Positions 17,392 through 26,600 of a stretch of DNA of 64,000 bases are shown piece after piece. The position numbers and the translations under genes are program-made. The notes under the pieces are model-generated. The model saw only the letters and a list, made by a program, of their open reading frames with translations, was not told the origin of the DNA and did not search any database. The stretch comes from Rothia amarae (GTDB lineage Bacteria; Actinomycetota; Actinomycetes; Actinomycetales; Micrococcaceae): contig NZ_CP061538.1 in NCBI RefSeq assembly GCF_014705945.2, positions 62,001-126,000 of the forward strand, in the 5' to 3' direction. Each line of letters begins with the position of its first letter. Within the stretch, counting starts at the first letter, position 1.

Positions 17392-18372
17392 TTAGTCTTC
17401 GAGCAGTGCTTCCGCCGTCGCCCGGTCTGTAATCAGCACCGATACCAACTTGCCCCGCAGAGCCCCACGGATGGCATCGAGCTTATGCTCACCCCAGGCA
17501 ACACCGACGACGCGCGGCAGCCGCCTAATCTGCTTAAGGTTAATGCCGATGGTGCGGGCACAAAGGGGCGTCACAATATGCTCACCCTGGGCGTTGAAGT
17601 GGTGACCGCAAATGTGCCCTACTGCGCCATCACGTTGAAGAATGGCGCTGGTTTCTTCTTCGACGTAGCCGTCAAAAATGTAACCCTTTTTCCGGTCCTC
17701 AATAGTTCCGATACCTACCAGGGCAGTGTCAGCGGTCGCTGCGTAGTGCAGAATCCCTGCGACTTGCTGGCTCTGAATGAGCGAATAGGCAACCTCCGGA
17801 GCGGAAACCACCAAAGGAGCGGGCAGCGCAATATGGCGCCCGCCGAGTTGACCGGCAAGACGGCGGCAGGTTTCCGATGCGTCAACCTGTACTTCTTCGT
17901 TGCTGACCGATCCGATCGCCTGAATCACGCGGGAGGCCAGCCAGTTCATACGCGGCATCGCCTCGATGGTGGCGTTCACTGCGAACCCGTTGGAAACGGT
18001 AATCACGGAATCTTCAGGAGAGGTCTCGATGAGGTAGTCGGCGGCGCATCGCGCTACGTTTTGGGTAAGATTTCCAAGGACCTTAGACTCAGCAATTCGG
18101 GCTCCGATAAGCCCAAACTTTTCAGCAAGTGCTTTCTCTATGGACATCGCTCGCTCTAGCGGGTGGGTGATGCGGATGTGAACCACACCTTCCTCACGTG
18201 CCTCGGTCAGAAGCCGGGACACGGTGGGGCGAGAGTAACCCACGTGCTTAGCGATTTGCGCCTGCGTGGCGCCCTCTTCGTAGTACATGCGCGCTACCTT
18301 CAAGAGCAGGCTCACGCGTTCGCGCTCGTCAGAGGTGTTTGAACGGTGCAGACGCTGCGGTGAAGGTGCCAT
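17392..18372 (-). CDS. SorC/DeoR-type sugar-binding transcriptional regulator
   Basis: 326 residues. N-terminal helix-turn-helix (about 25-65) with GATQAQIAKHVGYSRPTVSR, then a SorC C-terminal effector domain (about 75-320) with a glucose-6-phosphate-deaminase-like fold, e.g. VITVSNGFAVNATIEAMP and VGIGTIE. Such regulators sense phosphorylated sugars. It is convergent with the esterase operon and divergent from the fluC pair; no sugar genes adjoin it, so its target is unclear. Confidence 0.88.
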   Translation of the reverse strand: MAPSPQRLHRSNTSDERERVSLLLKVARMYYEEGATQAQIAKHVGYSRPTVSRLLTEAREEGVVHIRITHPLERAMSIEKALAEKFGLIGARIAESKVLGNLTQNVARCAADYLIETSPEDSVITVSNGFAVNATIEAMPRMNWLASRVIQAIGSVSNEEVQVDASETCRRLAGQLGGRHIALPAPLVVSAPEVAYSLIQSQQVAGILHYAATADTALVGIGTIEDRKKGYIFDGYVEEETSAILQRDGAVGHICGHHFNAQGEHIVTPLCARTIGINLKQIRRLPRVVGVAWGEHKLDAIRGALRGKLVSVLITDRATAEALLED

Positions 18373-18525
18373 GTTCTCTCGTTTCTCTCTGCCCCGAATG
18401 ATGTAGCCATCGAAATCTCATGATGAAAAGTCTATGTATTGAGTTTATGGGTAAGGATGTCACCCAGCACAATTTTGTCCGAACCTGCAGGTTAGGGAAG
18501 AGGAAACATAGGATAAATTAGGAGG

Positions 18526-18960
18526 GTGAAAAGTCAGAAATTTCCTCCAGGATTGCTCGTGTTTTTGGGCGGCGGCTTGGGCGCAAGCATACGTTGGCTA
18601 CTGACCCTGGGTTTACCTTTCACGGTTATTCAGATGACGTGGGCAATCAACGTATTGGGTGCTTTCTGCCTCGGCTTTTTGCTCGCTTTTTTAACGGGTC
18701 TAGGCGCAGAACAAGGAGGCCGAAAAATTGCCCGTTTGTTCCTCGGAACCGGTTTCATGGGCGGCTTCACCACCTATTCGGCACTCTCGGTGCAGTCGGT
18801 GGGCTTGCTCTCTGAAAACCCACAGATTTTTTGGTTTTACAGCGGGACGACGCTACTCCTGGGACTTCTTGTCTGCTTGCTAGGAACGAGACTGGGATCT
18901 GCCGCCGCACGACGTCGTGGAGTGTCTTTGGCTACCAAAAAAGTAGGGGAGGGCTTATGA
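18526..18960 (+). CDS. fluC: Fluoride channel subunit FluC/CrcB (first of pair)
   Basis: 144 residues, four hydrophobic helices. Family motifs GGGLGASIRW, the conserved Asn in TWAINVLGAFCLGFL, and GTGFMGGFTTYSALSVQS are present. FluC exports fluoride. The GTG start directly abuts AGGAGG, closer than normal; a TTG 27 bases further is an alternative. The next gene is a second FluC overlapping by 4 bases, which suggests a heterodimer of oppositely oriented subunits. No fluoride riboswitch consensus was found in 18373-18525. Confidence 0.92.
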   Translation: MKSQKFPPGLLVFLGGGLGASIRWLLTLGLPFTVIQMTWAINVLGAFCLGFLLAFLTGLGAEQGGRKIARLFLGTGFMGGFTTYSALSVQSVGLLSENPQIFWFYSGTTLLLGLLVCLLGTRLGSAAARRRGVSLATKKVGEGL

Positions 18961-19349
18961 ATTTCCTCCTTTTCCTCGGCGTATTTATCAGCGGGGGAGC
19001 TGGTGCATGGCTCCGATTCACTCTCGACGGCGCGGCGAAGAAAACTACCCTCGGGCAACGAATACCTCTGGGTACATTCCTGATAAATTTCACCGGCTCT
19101 TTTCTCCTGGGTGCTCTCACTGGTGCAACCGGGATGCTTGCCGGTTTATTTGGCGACGACATCGTCCACACGTTTGTTCTTCTTGCTGGCACTGGCTTTT
19201 TGGGTGGCTTCACCACGTTCTCCACTGCGATGGTCGACGCCGTAACTGCCGCCTCCGCTCGTCGTCCGGGGGTGTTTATCTTTGCTTGGCTCGCCCAGGC
19301 GATTCTCTGTATTGTCGCGGCTGCGCTGGGAATGGGCCTGACCGCATAG
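18957..19349 (+). CDS. fluC: Fluoride channel subunit FluC/CrcB (second of pair)
   Basis: 130 residues, starting at the ATG that overlaps the first fluC stop (ATGA). Four helices with GGAGAWLRFTLDG, the conserved Asn in GTFLINFTGSFLLG, and GTGFLGGFTTFSTAMVD. Charge distribution in the loops differs from the upstream partner, consistent with opposite membrane topology. Paired, coupled fluC genes are common in Gram-positive bacteria. Confidence 0.92.
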   Translation: MNFLLFLGVFISGGAGAWLRFTLDGAAKKTTLGQRIPLGTFLINFTGSFLLGALTGATGMLAGLFGDDIVHTFVLLAGTGFLGGFTTFSTAMVDAVTAASARRPGVFIFAWLAQAILCIVAAALGMGLTA

Positions 19350-19375
19350 CTTCTTTGCCCGGTAGGCTTAAGCCC

Positions 19376-19786
19376 ATGAAAAAGCAACAGACCGGCATCA
19401 AAGAAACCGCCTTTCAACTCGCCCGCAAGCACGGTTGGGAGCTGGAATATGAGGGAGGGCTTGAAATTGACGGCGAATATTTGGACGACGCCGACCTCAC
19501 CTGGCGTCAAGTATCTGAGGATGGCTCGCTCACCTATGTGCTGAATATCAGCTGGTCCGAATCAACCCAGTACGGGTTTGTGCTCACGCGAGAGAAGGAA
19601 AAGGAATCTGCGCATTCAGGTTCGTCCTTTGGCGTTTTCACCGGTGCGAATCTGAATGCTACCCCTTTTGAAAACTCAGCATTGTCTTTACTACAACAGG
19701 GACAGACGGTCACAGAAAAATACTTTATTTCTACGATGGAGCGGCTTATTAGCGAGATTGAGGGGGCTATACAGTCTCTCGTCTAA
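19376..19786 (+). CDS. Hypothetical protein of 136 residues
   Basis: Starts at the ATG at 19376, 26 bases after the second fluC stop; an in-frame open region runs further upstream but lies in the fluC gene. The product is acidic and soluble, without signal peptide or membrane segment. I do not recognise a family; a beta-rich fold is suggested by the alternating pattern around residues 40-75 (LTYVLNISW, TQYGFVLTR). Possibly transcribed with fluC. Confidence 0.6.
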   Translation: MKKQQTGIKETAFQLARKHGWELEYEGGLEIDGEYLDDADLTWRQVSEDGSLTYVLNISWSESTQYGFVLTREKEKESAHSGSSFGVFTGANLNATPFENSALSLLQQGQTVTEKYFISTMERLISEIEGAIQSLV

Positions 19787-19945
19787 GATTAAAAATGAGA
19801 TATAAACTACATTTTTAGGGAGCCGCAGGTTATAGTTCTAAGTAGCCTGACTAAAAGTTGTGACCATTTGCACCGGGAATCAACAACTTGAATTAAGTCC
19901 AAAGTCCCTGCGCACCTGCGCACGCCGTTCGATTGGGGTTCCCTG

Positions 19946-21496
19946 ATGTCTCCTAATTCTTCGCTGAATTCTGTAGAGGGCAGTATCCCTCCGGATCCTT
20001 TTGCTCATGAGCAAGAAGGTTTCCAAAAAGGTCTCAGACCACGCCAGATTCAGATGATTGCCATTGGCTCTGCTATTGGTACCGGTCTTTTTTTGGGTAC
20101 TGGTGGCCGCCTTGAAAGCGCAGGCCCATCTCTAGCTATCATTTACGCAATCTGTGGTTTCTTTGGATACCTCATTCTGCGTGCCCTGGGGGAGCTTATT
20201 CTTCACCGACCCTCTTCGGGCTCTTTCGTTTCCTATACCCGCGAATTTTATGGCGAAAAAGCCGCCTATGTTTCGGGTTGGCTGTACTGGCTTAACTGGG
20301 CAATGACCGCGGTAGCTGATGCCACGGCAATTGCTATCTATATTGCTTGGTTTGGGCAGTATAGCGAGTTCATTGCTTCGATTCCACAGTGGGTTGTAGC
20401 GCTTATCGTGGTGTTAGCAGTAGTTTCCTTGAATCTGGTTTCCGTTAAGGTTTTTGGCGAAATGGAATTCTGGTTTGCGCTGATTAAGGTTGCCGCGCTC
20501 TTGATTTTTATGGTCGTGGGTATCTGCTTCTTGATTTTCGGTAGCCCTTCAGGCGAACCCACCGGTTTCTCACTCATCTCCCAAGCTGGCGGCATGCTTC
20601 CTAACGGCTTGCTAGCAGCGGTAATTGTGGTTCAAGGTGTTGTCTTCGCCTACGCAGGTATTGAGCTGGTGGGCACCACCTCTGGTGAAGCGCAAGATGT
20701 AGAGCGCGTTATCCCTCGTGCTATCAACACGGTAGTTCTGCGTATCGCCGTGTTCTACGTGGGATCCGTTATCCTTCTGTGCTTGCTTCTTCCTTACAAT
20801 CAATACACCGCTGATGAATCTCCTTTTGTGACCTTCTTCGAATCAGTTGGTTTTGAGTATGCGGCACCCATCATGCAGCTAGTTGTTATTACTGCGGCAG
20901 CCTCCTCTATGAATGCTGGAATGTACTCCACCGGGCGCATTCTTCACTCGATGGCTGTGGCAGGCTCAGCTCCTCGGTTTGCAGCAAAGATGTCCAAGGG
21001 CGGTGTCCCCGTCGCTGGTATTTTGTTGACCGCAGTGGTGGCACTCTTTGGTGTGGCACTCAACTTCTTTGTGCCGGCGCAGGCATTCGAAATTGTTTTA
21101 AACATTGCAGCTATCGGCACCATGGCAAGCTGGGCAGCTATTGTGCTGGCTCACCAGAAATTCTTGAGCTTGGTGAAAGAGGGCCGCTATAGCCGACCCA
21201 GCTACCGGGCTCCTGGCGGTAAGTTCAGTGACTGGGCGGTTATCGTCTTTATCGTTCTTGTAATGGTTCTTATTGCTTTTGATTACCCGGTAGGAACATG
21301 GACCTTAATCTCACTCTTGGTAGTGATTCCACTTCTATGGGGCGGATGGTTCCTCGTACGTCAGCGTGTCTATGAGGTTGCCGCAGTTCGCGAAGGCTAC
21401 ACAGGCGAGTTCCCCGTCATTGCGCGTACACCTGGCTCGGATTCAGTTCATACCCAAACCCCCCGAGTACACAATGAATTTCACGAGAGTGAATAA
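19946..21496 (+). CDS. APC-family amino acid permease (AAT subfamily)
   Basis: 516 residues with 12 predicted helices. The N-terminal GLRPRQIQMIAIGSAIGTGLF is the AAT permease signature; GELILHRPSSGSFVSY and the ELVGTTSGEA segment fit the same group. It imports an amino acid by proton symport. The ornithine cyclodeaminase gene beyond the Lrp gene suggests ornithine, lysine or a related substrate, an inference from context only. A 13-bp terminator hairpin follows at 21515-21556. Confidence 0.9.
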   Translation: MSPNSSLNSVEGSIPPDPFAHEQEGFQKGLRPRQIQMIAIGSAIGTGLFLGTGGRLESAGPSLAIIYAICGFFGYLILRALGELILHRPSSGSFVSYTREFYGEKAAYVSGWLYWLNWAMTAVADATAIAIYIAWFGQYSEFIASIPQWVVALIVVLAVVSLNLVSVKVFGEMEFWFALIKVAALLIFMVVGICFLIFGSPSGEPTGFSLISQAGGMLPNGLLAAVIVVQGVVFAYAGIELVGTTSGEAQDVERVIPRAINTVVLRIAVFYVGSVILLCLLLPYNQYTADESPFVTFFESVGFEYAAPIMQLVVITAAASSMNAGMYSTGRILHSMAVAGSAPRFAAKMSKGGVPVAGILLTAVVALFGVALNFFVPAQAFEIVLNIAAIGTMASWAAIVLAHQKFLSLVKEGRYSRPSYRAPGGKFSDWAVIVFIVLVMVLIAFDYPVGTWTLISLLVVIPLLWGGWFLVRQRVYEVAAVREGYTGEFPVIARTPGSDSVHTQTPRVHNEFHESE

Positions 21497-21928
21497 CTAG
21501 CACTCTACTGAATTGAGGTGCAGGGAGGTTTGCGAATTGCTGACTCCCTGCACCTCTCTTATTTTGCGTAACACACGGTCAAAATCGAGCAAATCTTTAC
21601 ATTCAAGTTCGGCAATGAGATCCCATGCCCCGTTAGTGGTGTGAATAGCTCGAATTTCGGGGATTCCTTTAAGTTGAGCGATGGCATAACGGGTGGTCCG
21701 ATTCTCCACCTCAATACAGCTAGTGGCATGAAGTAGACCAGTTGCTTGACGTTTATGCGTGCGAACCGTGTAGCCGAGAATAGTTTCATTGTTTTCCAGG
21801 CGCGCCATTGTCTTGGTGACGGTCGCACGAGAAACATGCAACTCCTCAGCAAGGGCTGAAACCGAGGTGCGACTATTTTCACGAAGAAGCGTAATCAGTT
21901 TATGTTCCAAGACAGTGAGCTCAATCAT
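21497..21928 (-). CDS. Lrp/AsnC-family transcriptional regulator
   Basis: 143 residues from the ATG at 21928, which gives the family-typical start MIELTVLEHKLITLL; an ATG at 21964 is an alternative and neither has a clear ribosome site. N-terminal helix-turn-helix (SVSALAEELHVSRATVTKTM) and a C-terminal RAM domain (about 65-140). It lies between the permease and ornithine cyclodeaminase genes and is divergent from the latter; the near-palindrome TGACAGTTATTATATTGTCA just upstream is a candidate operator. The last ~14 codons overlap the terminator of the permease gene. Confidence 0.88.
   Translation of the reverse strand: MIELTVLEHKLITLLRENSRTSVSALAEELHVSRATVTKTMARLENNETILGYTVRTHKRQATGLLHATSCIEVENRTTRYAIAQLKGIPEIRAIHTTNGAWDLIAELECKDLLDFDRVLRKIREVQGVSNSQTSLHLNSVEC
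21515..21556 (+). terminator. Terminator inside the 3' end of the Lrp gene
   Basis: GAGGTGCAGGGAG (21515) pairs perfectly with CTCCCTGCACCTC (21544) across a 16-nt loop, followed by TCTTATTTT on the plus strand. It serves the permease gene (stop 21496), yet lies within the C-terminal codons of the convergent lrp gene. Confidence 0.8.
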
Positions 21929-22069
21929 GACAATATAATAACTGTCACTTAGCACTTTGTTCATTTTCGATGCAAATTAACTTAACCTGCCTATGTTGAC
22001 TTTACATTTTTGGCCATAAACTTAAATTCTGCCTCCTTCCCGGTGCAACGAGTTTTGAGAGGAAAACAC

Positions 22070-23098
22070 ATGACCCAGTTTGTTGACGTATCGAGCATGG
22101 CTCACTGGATTCAGCGCGATGGCGTTGAAAATATTATTGGCGGAATGGCCAAGTACATTGAAGATGACTTTAAGCGATGGGAAAGTTTCGATAAGATTCC
22201 CCGCGTGGCAAGCCACACCCCTTTCGGTGTTATTGAATTAATGCCCACCTCTGACCATGAGATTTACTCTTTCAAGTACGTCAACGGTCACCCGTCTAAC
22301 CCTGCTCGTGGATTCCAGACCGTCACCGCGTTTGGTTTGCTCGCAGACGTAGATAACGGCTATCCTGTTTTCCTTGCGGAAATGACTCTGCTGACTGCTC
22401 TTCGTACAGCTGCGGCGTCGGCTCTTGTTGCTAAATACCTAGCTCGCCCTAACTCCAAGCGGATGGCGATGATTGGCGCAGGTTCTCAGTCTGAATTCCA
22501 GGCGCTTGGTTTCCGCGCACTCTTGGGTATTGAAGACATCACTATCTACGATATTGAGCCTGCCTCTATCGAGAAGTTCCGCCGCAACATGGAGCCCCTT
22601 GGCTTCAATATCCGCGTGGCTGAATCGGTAGATGACGCTGTTCTCGATGCCGATATCATTACCACCTGCACCGCAGACAAGGCACAGAATACCATTCTTT
22701 CCGACCACCAGGTAAAGCCCGGCGTGCACCTGAACGCTGTCGGCGGTGACTGCCCCGGCAAGACCGAACTTGACGGCGCTATCCTTGATCGCTCCACCGT
22801 CTTTGTGGAATTCCCGCCGCAGACTCGTATCGAGGGTGAGATTCAGCAGAAGGACGAGGACTTCCCCGTGACTGAGTTCTGGCAGGTTCTCACCGGCGCG
22901 GCAACTGGACGTAGCTCAGACGAGGAAATCACCCTGTTTGACTCTGTTGGCTTCGCTATCTCTGACTTCTCTGCTTTGCGCTACTGCTCAGATGCAACTA
23001 AGGACTCTGACCTTCAGCAGTTCATTGACCTTGTGGCTGAGCCTGAGGATCCCCGCGACTTGTTCTCACTCGTCAAGGTGAACTCTCCCGTAGGCTAA
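22070..23098 (+). CDS. Ornithine cyclodeaminase
   Basis: 342 residues from the ATG at 22070, chosen because GAGAGGAA lies 7 nt upstream; an earlier in-frame start would lack one. Family motifs: YSFKYVNGHPSNP (ornithine site), LTALRTAAASALVAKYLA and the NAD-binding MAMIGAGSQSEFQALGF. The enzyme converts L-ornithine to L-proline and ammonia with NAD. Divergent from the Lrp gene, which probably controls it. A strong terminator follows. Confidence 0.92.
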   Translation: MTQFVDVSSMAHWIQRDGVENIIGGMAKYIEDDFKRWESFDKIPRVASHTPFGVIELMPTSDHEIYSFKYVNGHPSNPARGFQTVTAFGLLADVDNGYPVFLAEMTLLTALRTAAASALVAKYLARPNSKRMAMIGAGSQSEFQALGFRALLGIEDITIYDIEPASIEKFRRNMEPLGFNIRVAESVDDAVLDADIITTCTADKAQNTILSDHQVKPGVHLNAVGGDCPGKTELDGAILDRSTVFVEFPPQTRIEGEIQQKDEDFPVTEFWQVLTGAATGRSSDEEITLFDSVGFAISDFSALRYCSDATKDSDLQQFIDLVAEPEDPRDLFSLVKVNSPVG

Positions 23099-23123
23099 AA
23101 CTTTTAGCTGAGCCTTGAGCTAG

Positions 23124-23161
23124 AGATTTCCCCGGTCATCATGTGATGGCCGGGGAAATCT
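23124..23161 (+). terminator. Terminator of ornithine cyclodeaminase gene
   Basis: AGATTTCCCCGG and CCGGGGAAATCT pair perfectly (12 bp) and are extended inward by ATCA/TGAT, 26 bases after the stop codon. Confidence 0.85.
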
Positions 23162-23172
23162 GCTTTAACGGA

Positions 23173-23244
23173 GTACCTCGTATGAGGTACCAGAAAAGTA
23201 AACGCGAGATACCGTCTCGAAATAGTAGCTCGTTTACTTTTCTG
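23173..23244 (+). repeat. Tandem hairpins upstream of the MFS gene
   Basis: GTACCTC/GAGGTAC (23173-23190) is immediately followed by CAGAAAAGTAAACG/CGTTTACTTTTCTG (23191-23244), which encloses a further CGAGA/TCTCG hairpin. The group ends 75 bases before the MFS start and is followed by a G-run. It could be a structured leader or a second terminator for the preceding gene. Confidence 0.5.
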
Positions 23245-23318
23245 ATATTTCGGGGGGGGATGGGGTACTCTTAAAGAAGTAAGCCTGCATATTATTTTCA
23301 CGACGACATAAGGTAACG

Positions 23319-24494
23319 ATGCGCGATACAGAACAGATGCCCTCAGACCAACGCCGTCTGGTGGTTGCGGGAGCATCAGTAGTGGCAGTCTCCTATGGAA
23401 TGGCGCGCTTTGCTCTGGGGCTGAGTACCCCGCGCATCGTAGAAGATCAGGTAGCCACGAGTGCTGAAATTGGTCTAGCGTCATCGCTTAGCTTTCTGAC
23501 CTATGTGCTTGCTTGCTTCGTAAGTAGCCGGCTTTTGAATAGCGGTCGATGGAAAACAAGTGTTCTTCTGGTGCTTCTTACCGCAACAGTTGGAACTCTG
23601 ATGGTGGCGATGTCGTCGTCTGCCCCCTTATTTATGAGCGGAATTGGTGTGGCTGGAGCTGCCGCAGGTTTCAGCTCGGGAGCTATCGCTTATAGGTTGG
23701 CGCAAGAAATTTCCCCTGCCCAAGAGGCTCGTGCGCAGTCGATTGCCAATGCGGGTACGGGAATTGGTGTTGCAATTTCTACCGGCATATTGCTGGCAGT
23801 TTCCAGTTGGAGGCTCGTCTTTGTGGTGGCTGCGGTTTTAGCCTGCGTGGTGTGTTTATGGTTTTTGAGACTCAAAACTTCCTCACCTGCGACGGCGGCA
23901 GGCGGTTCGAGCGACGAAGCCCGGGGCGAATGGCGTGCCCTTCTCTTTCCAATTCTGTTGACGATTTTGATGGGTGCAGGAAGCTCCGTCTACTGGACCT
24001 ACGGGCGCGCATTAGCTGAGGAGCAAGGCGGTCTGAGCGATTTTCAGTCTCTACTGTTCTGGGGCGCTATCGGGGTGGCAGGAATTGGTGGCGCGTTAGC
24101 GGGTGATGTGGCATCAAGAATGGGATTAAAACTTTCATGGACCCTTTGTTCGGTAATTCTTGGCCTTTCAATTCTTTGCCTACCGCTATGTTCCAATGTG
24201 GTTTTCGCTGTTCTTTCGGGCGCATTGTTTGGGGCGTTTTATACCGTGGTTACCGGTTTGACGATTGAACTCGGCCGTCAATCGTGGCCCCGTGCTGTAG
24301 GTGCGGCAACTGGTATCCTTTTCGCTACAATCGCGGTAGGACAGACCGCCGGGTCGATGCTCAACGGGCTTGCGCTGACCAATCTCAGTATGGAGCGTCT
24401 CTTTACTCTCGGAGGAGTCGCAACCCTCGTGGCAGGAGCGCTAATCTGGGGAATGAAAAAGAAAACAGACCCCTCTCCCTCATCTGTGGGGTAA
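23319..24494 (+). CDS. MFS transporter (YbfB/CynX-like)
   Basis: 391 residues, 12 hydrophobic helices in two halves with a cytoplasmic loop near 195-210. N-terminal VSYGMARFALGLSTPRI resembles YbfB/AraJ-like efflux proteins. Start has AAGGTAACG directly upstream. Substrate unknown. Preceded by structured leader-like hairpins and followed after 54 bases by the VanZ-like gene. Confidence 0.85.
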   Translation: MRDTEQMPSDQRRLVVAGASVVAVSYGMARFALGLSTPRIVEDQVATSAEIGLASSLSFLTYVLACFVSSRLLNSGRWKTSVLLVLLTATVGTLMVAMSSSAPLFMSGIGVAGAAAGFSSGAIAYRLAQEISPAQEARAQSIANAGTGIGVAISTGILLAVSSWRLVFVVAAVLACVVCLWFLRLKTSSPATAAGGSSDEARGEWRALLFPILLTILMGAGSSVYWTYGRALAEEQGGLSDFQSLLFWGAIGVAGIGGALAGDVASRMGLKLSWTLCSVILGLSILCLPLCSNVVFAVLSGALFGAFYTVVTGLTIELGRQSWPRAVGAATGILFATIAVGQTAGSMLNGLALTNLSMERLFTLGGVATLVAGALIWGMKKKTDPSPSSVG

Positions 24495-24548
24495 ACTGGG
24501 GACGCTCGGACGGTCGTCGCTCATACTTACGCGCCCACTAGGGGAACA

Positions 24549-25175
24549 ATGCATTTCATGGTCAGCTGGGGGACTCCCATTCTGATTCAAGCAATCACTA
24601 TATGGCTGATTATTGCCGTGATTGCTCTACCTCTTGCCGCCCTGATATACCGCAAACGCTATGGAAAAATTCCTGCCCGACGCATGATTATTATGCCCAT
24701 CGTGTTGCTTTATGCGGTAGGTATTATTTCATTTACGTTTTTGCCCTTGCCTGATCCGCAAACTTTTCAATGCGGAACAGGCCTCAATTACCCGCGTTTC
24801 TTTCCCGGGTGGAGTGTGGAATTCGCCTTGCGTAATACGGAGGGTCGCGGCGTCCTGAGGTTCGCTACGTGGTGGTTCGTGCAAATCTACCTGAACGTGC
24901 TTCTCTTTGTGCCCTGGGGATTTATAGCCCGTGCAGTATATAAGATGAATTTCCGCGCAACACTGCTGAGCGGTTTCGCCGCAACCTTACTCATTGAACT
25001 TACCCAGCTCACGGGCATCTGGGGTATTTACCCCTGCCGCTACCGCACCTTCGACGTCGATGACATGATTACTAATACCCTCGGCGCCATGATTGGCTGG
25101 CTACTGGTAGGGGCATATATGCGTTTCCGCCCAAAGTCTTCCCCTCAAAATAAAAGAGAATCTCGGTCCAGATAG
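24549..25175 (+). CDS. VanZ-like family membrane protein
   Basis: 208 residues, with hydrophobic helices and the VanZ hallmarks LYAVGIISFTFLPLP, NVLLFVPWGFIAR, IELTQLTGIWGIYPCRYRTF and DVDDMITNTLGAMIGW. VanZ proteins can raise teicoplanin resistance but most chromosomal members have no proven role. AGGGGAACA precedes the ATG. Convergent with the aquaglyceroporin gene, only 5 bases between the stops. Confidence 0.9.
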   Translation: MHFMVSWGTPILIQAITIWLIIAVIALPLAALIYRKRYGKIPARRMIIMPIVLLYAVGIISFTFLPLPDPQTFQCGTGLNYPRFFPGWSVEFALRNTEGRGVLRFATWWFVQIYLNVLLFVPWGFIARAVYKMNFRATLLSGFAATLLIELTQLTGIWGIYPCRYRTFDVDDMITNTLGAMIGWLLVGAYMRFRPKSSPQNKRESRSR

Positions 25176-25180
25176 CGCAG

Positions 25181-26200
25181 CTATTCTTTGCCCGAGCGTC
25201 CGCGCCCAGTCTGCACATTGACGCGTGCGTTGGTGGGGGCTGGCATCAGAGGGCTACCTTCAACTACTGGAATTGATCCGGTGGGCATGTAGGTTGCCGC
25301 TGCCGACGCCGCCGTCGCTTCAGTATTTTCAGGCTCAGGGATAATCTCCGCCGAACGGGAGATGTACATGTGCTGGTTCGCCCACCAGCCAAAGAGCAGG
25401 ACGAGCAGCGCGAACCCCGATGTAATAAAGAGGAAGGGTGTAACTCGACCGTGGTAGTAGAGCTGGAAGAAAGCACCTGCCATGGAACCGCCGGCAAAAG
25501 GTGCACAAATAGGAACCCAGCAGTAATACCAGCGAGATGAACCCTTGCCGCTAATGGGTAATAGGGCGTGCATGATGCGCGGGCCTAGGTCGCGGGCGGG
25601 GTTCAGCGCGTACCCGGTTTGTCCGCCGAGGCCAACGACCAGTACTGCAACCATGAAGCCGTACGCCAGGGGCTTGAGCACGTGATTGAGGTTGAGGGTT
25701 AGCGCAGAACCTTCAAGTGTCGGGGTGAAGTTCACTCCCACATACAGAGCGGAGAAAACCAACATAAAAGTACCAATGATTTCCGAAAGAGCGTTGGTGA
25801 AGTAGTTGTGAATAGCGGGCACGGTAGAGAAAACACCAAGTTTGATTTTTGAATCAGCGGTAGCTTTCCAATGGGGAAGGTAATTGAGCCAAACGAAGAG
25901 GGCACCTGCCATCGCTCCGCCCAGTTGAGCGATCATATAACCGGGGACCATTGCCCAGTCGAATTCTCCATACACTGCGAGCCCTAGCGTTACTACCGGG
26001 TTGAGGTGACCACCGGAGTAGGCGTGGGAGGCGTAGACGCCGAATGCGACGGCGAAGCCCCAGCCGAAGGCGATGGTAAAGAAGTTGTCGCCGTGGCCTT
26101 TAGAGCGGCGGAGTTCGACCGTGGCAATGGAGCCGCAGCCAATAATAACCATAATCATGGTTCCAAGGAACTCTGCGAGGTAGGGGCTAATGGTGTACAC
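25181..26200 (-). CDS. glpF: Aquaglyceroporin (MIP family) with C-terminal tail
   Basis: About 339 residues from the GTG at 26200, which has CCGGAAGG 9 nt upstream; a GTG at 26227 is also possible. Six MIP helices and two re-entrant loops: the first is HLNPVV (NPV in place of NPA), the second ALNPARDLGPR; the Asp after Arg is the glyceroporin-type residue. A polar tail of roughly 60 residues follows the last helix. It may pass glycerol and perhaps urea: it is divergent from the urease operon 400 bases away, but a urea channel gene already sits in that operon. Confidence 0.87.
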   Translation of the reverse strand: MYTISPYLAEFLGTMIMVIIGCGSIATVELRRSKGHGDNFFTIAFGWGFAVAFGVYASHAYSGGHLNPVVTLGLAVYGEFDWAMVPGYMIAQLGGAMAGALFVWLNYLPHWKATADSKIKLGVFSTVPAIHNYFTNALSEIIGTFMLVFSALYVGVNFTPTLEGSALTLNLNHVLKPLAYGFMVAVLVVGLGGQTGYALNPARDLGPRIMHALLPISGKGSSRWYYCWVPICAPFAGGSMAGAFFQLYYHGRVTPFLFITSGFALLVLLFGWWANQHMYISRSAEIIPEPENTEATAASAAATYMPTGSIPVVEGSPLMPAPTNARVNVQTGRGRSGKE

Positions 26201-26600
26201 GGGGCTAAACCTTCCGGCGGGAGCCACTTACTGAATGTGTAAATGTGTGGCTTCAGTTGTGTTTATGTGTTAATCAAAGCCTGAAAGTAAACCCGGTGCA
26301 AGGTGTGTTTGAAAGGGTCAAAATGCACCTATGCGAGCTTACAAAGATTTTTCTTAAAAGTGTGATGAACTATACTTCTTTGTCTTTTGCGGGAAAGAGC
26401 CGCAGAGTCCGCGCTCTGCCATCGGAGGGAAGCAGCCTTCATTGCCCCTGTATGAACAACCAGACAACATCTGCATAATCACAGGTAACTCCAATCGAGA
26501 TTCAGCATTTTTTGCCTTTTCATTCCTTGAACGGGTGCATAATAAAAAAGCAGACTGAGACATCTCGGCCAGTTATGTGTAAAGAATGAAATGAGCACCT
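26201..26600. promoter_or_regulatory. Divergent control region between aquaglyceroporin and urease genes
   Basis: No gene seen. It has AT-rich patches suited to promoters in both directions and a hairpin GCAGAG/CTCTGC at 26402-26419. I could not identify a GlnR, NikR or other named operator with confidence. Confidence 0.45.

Noticed and set aside
18373-18525. Fluoride riboswitch ahead of the fluC pair
   Set aside because: I searched for the crcB-motif conserved blocks and could not find them in order.
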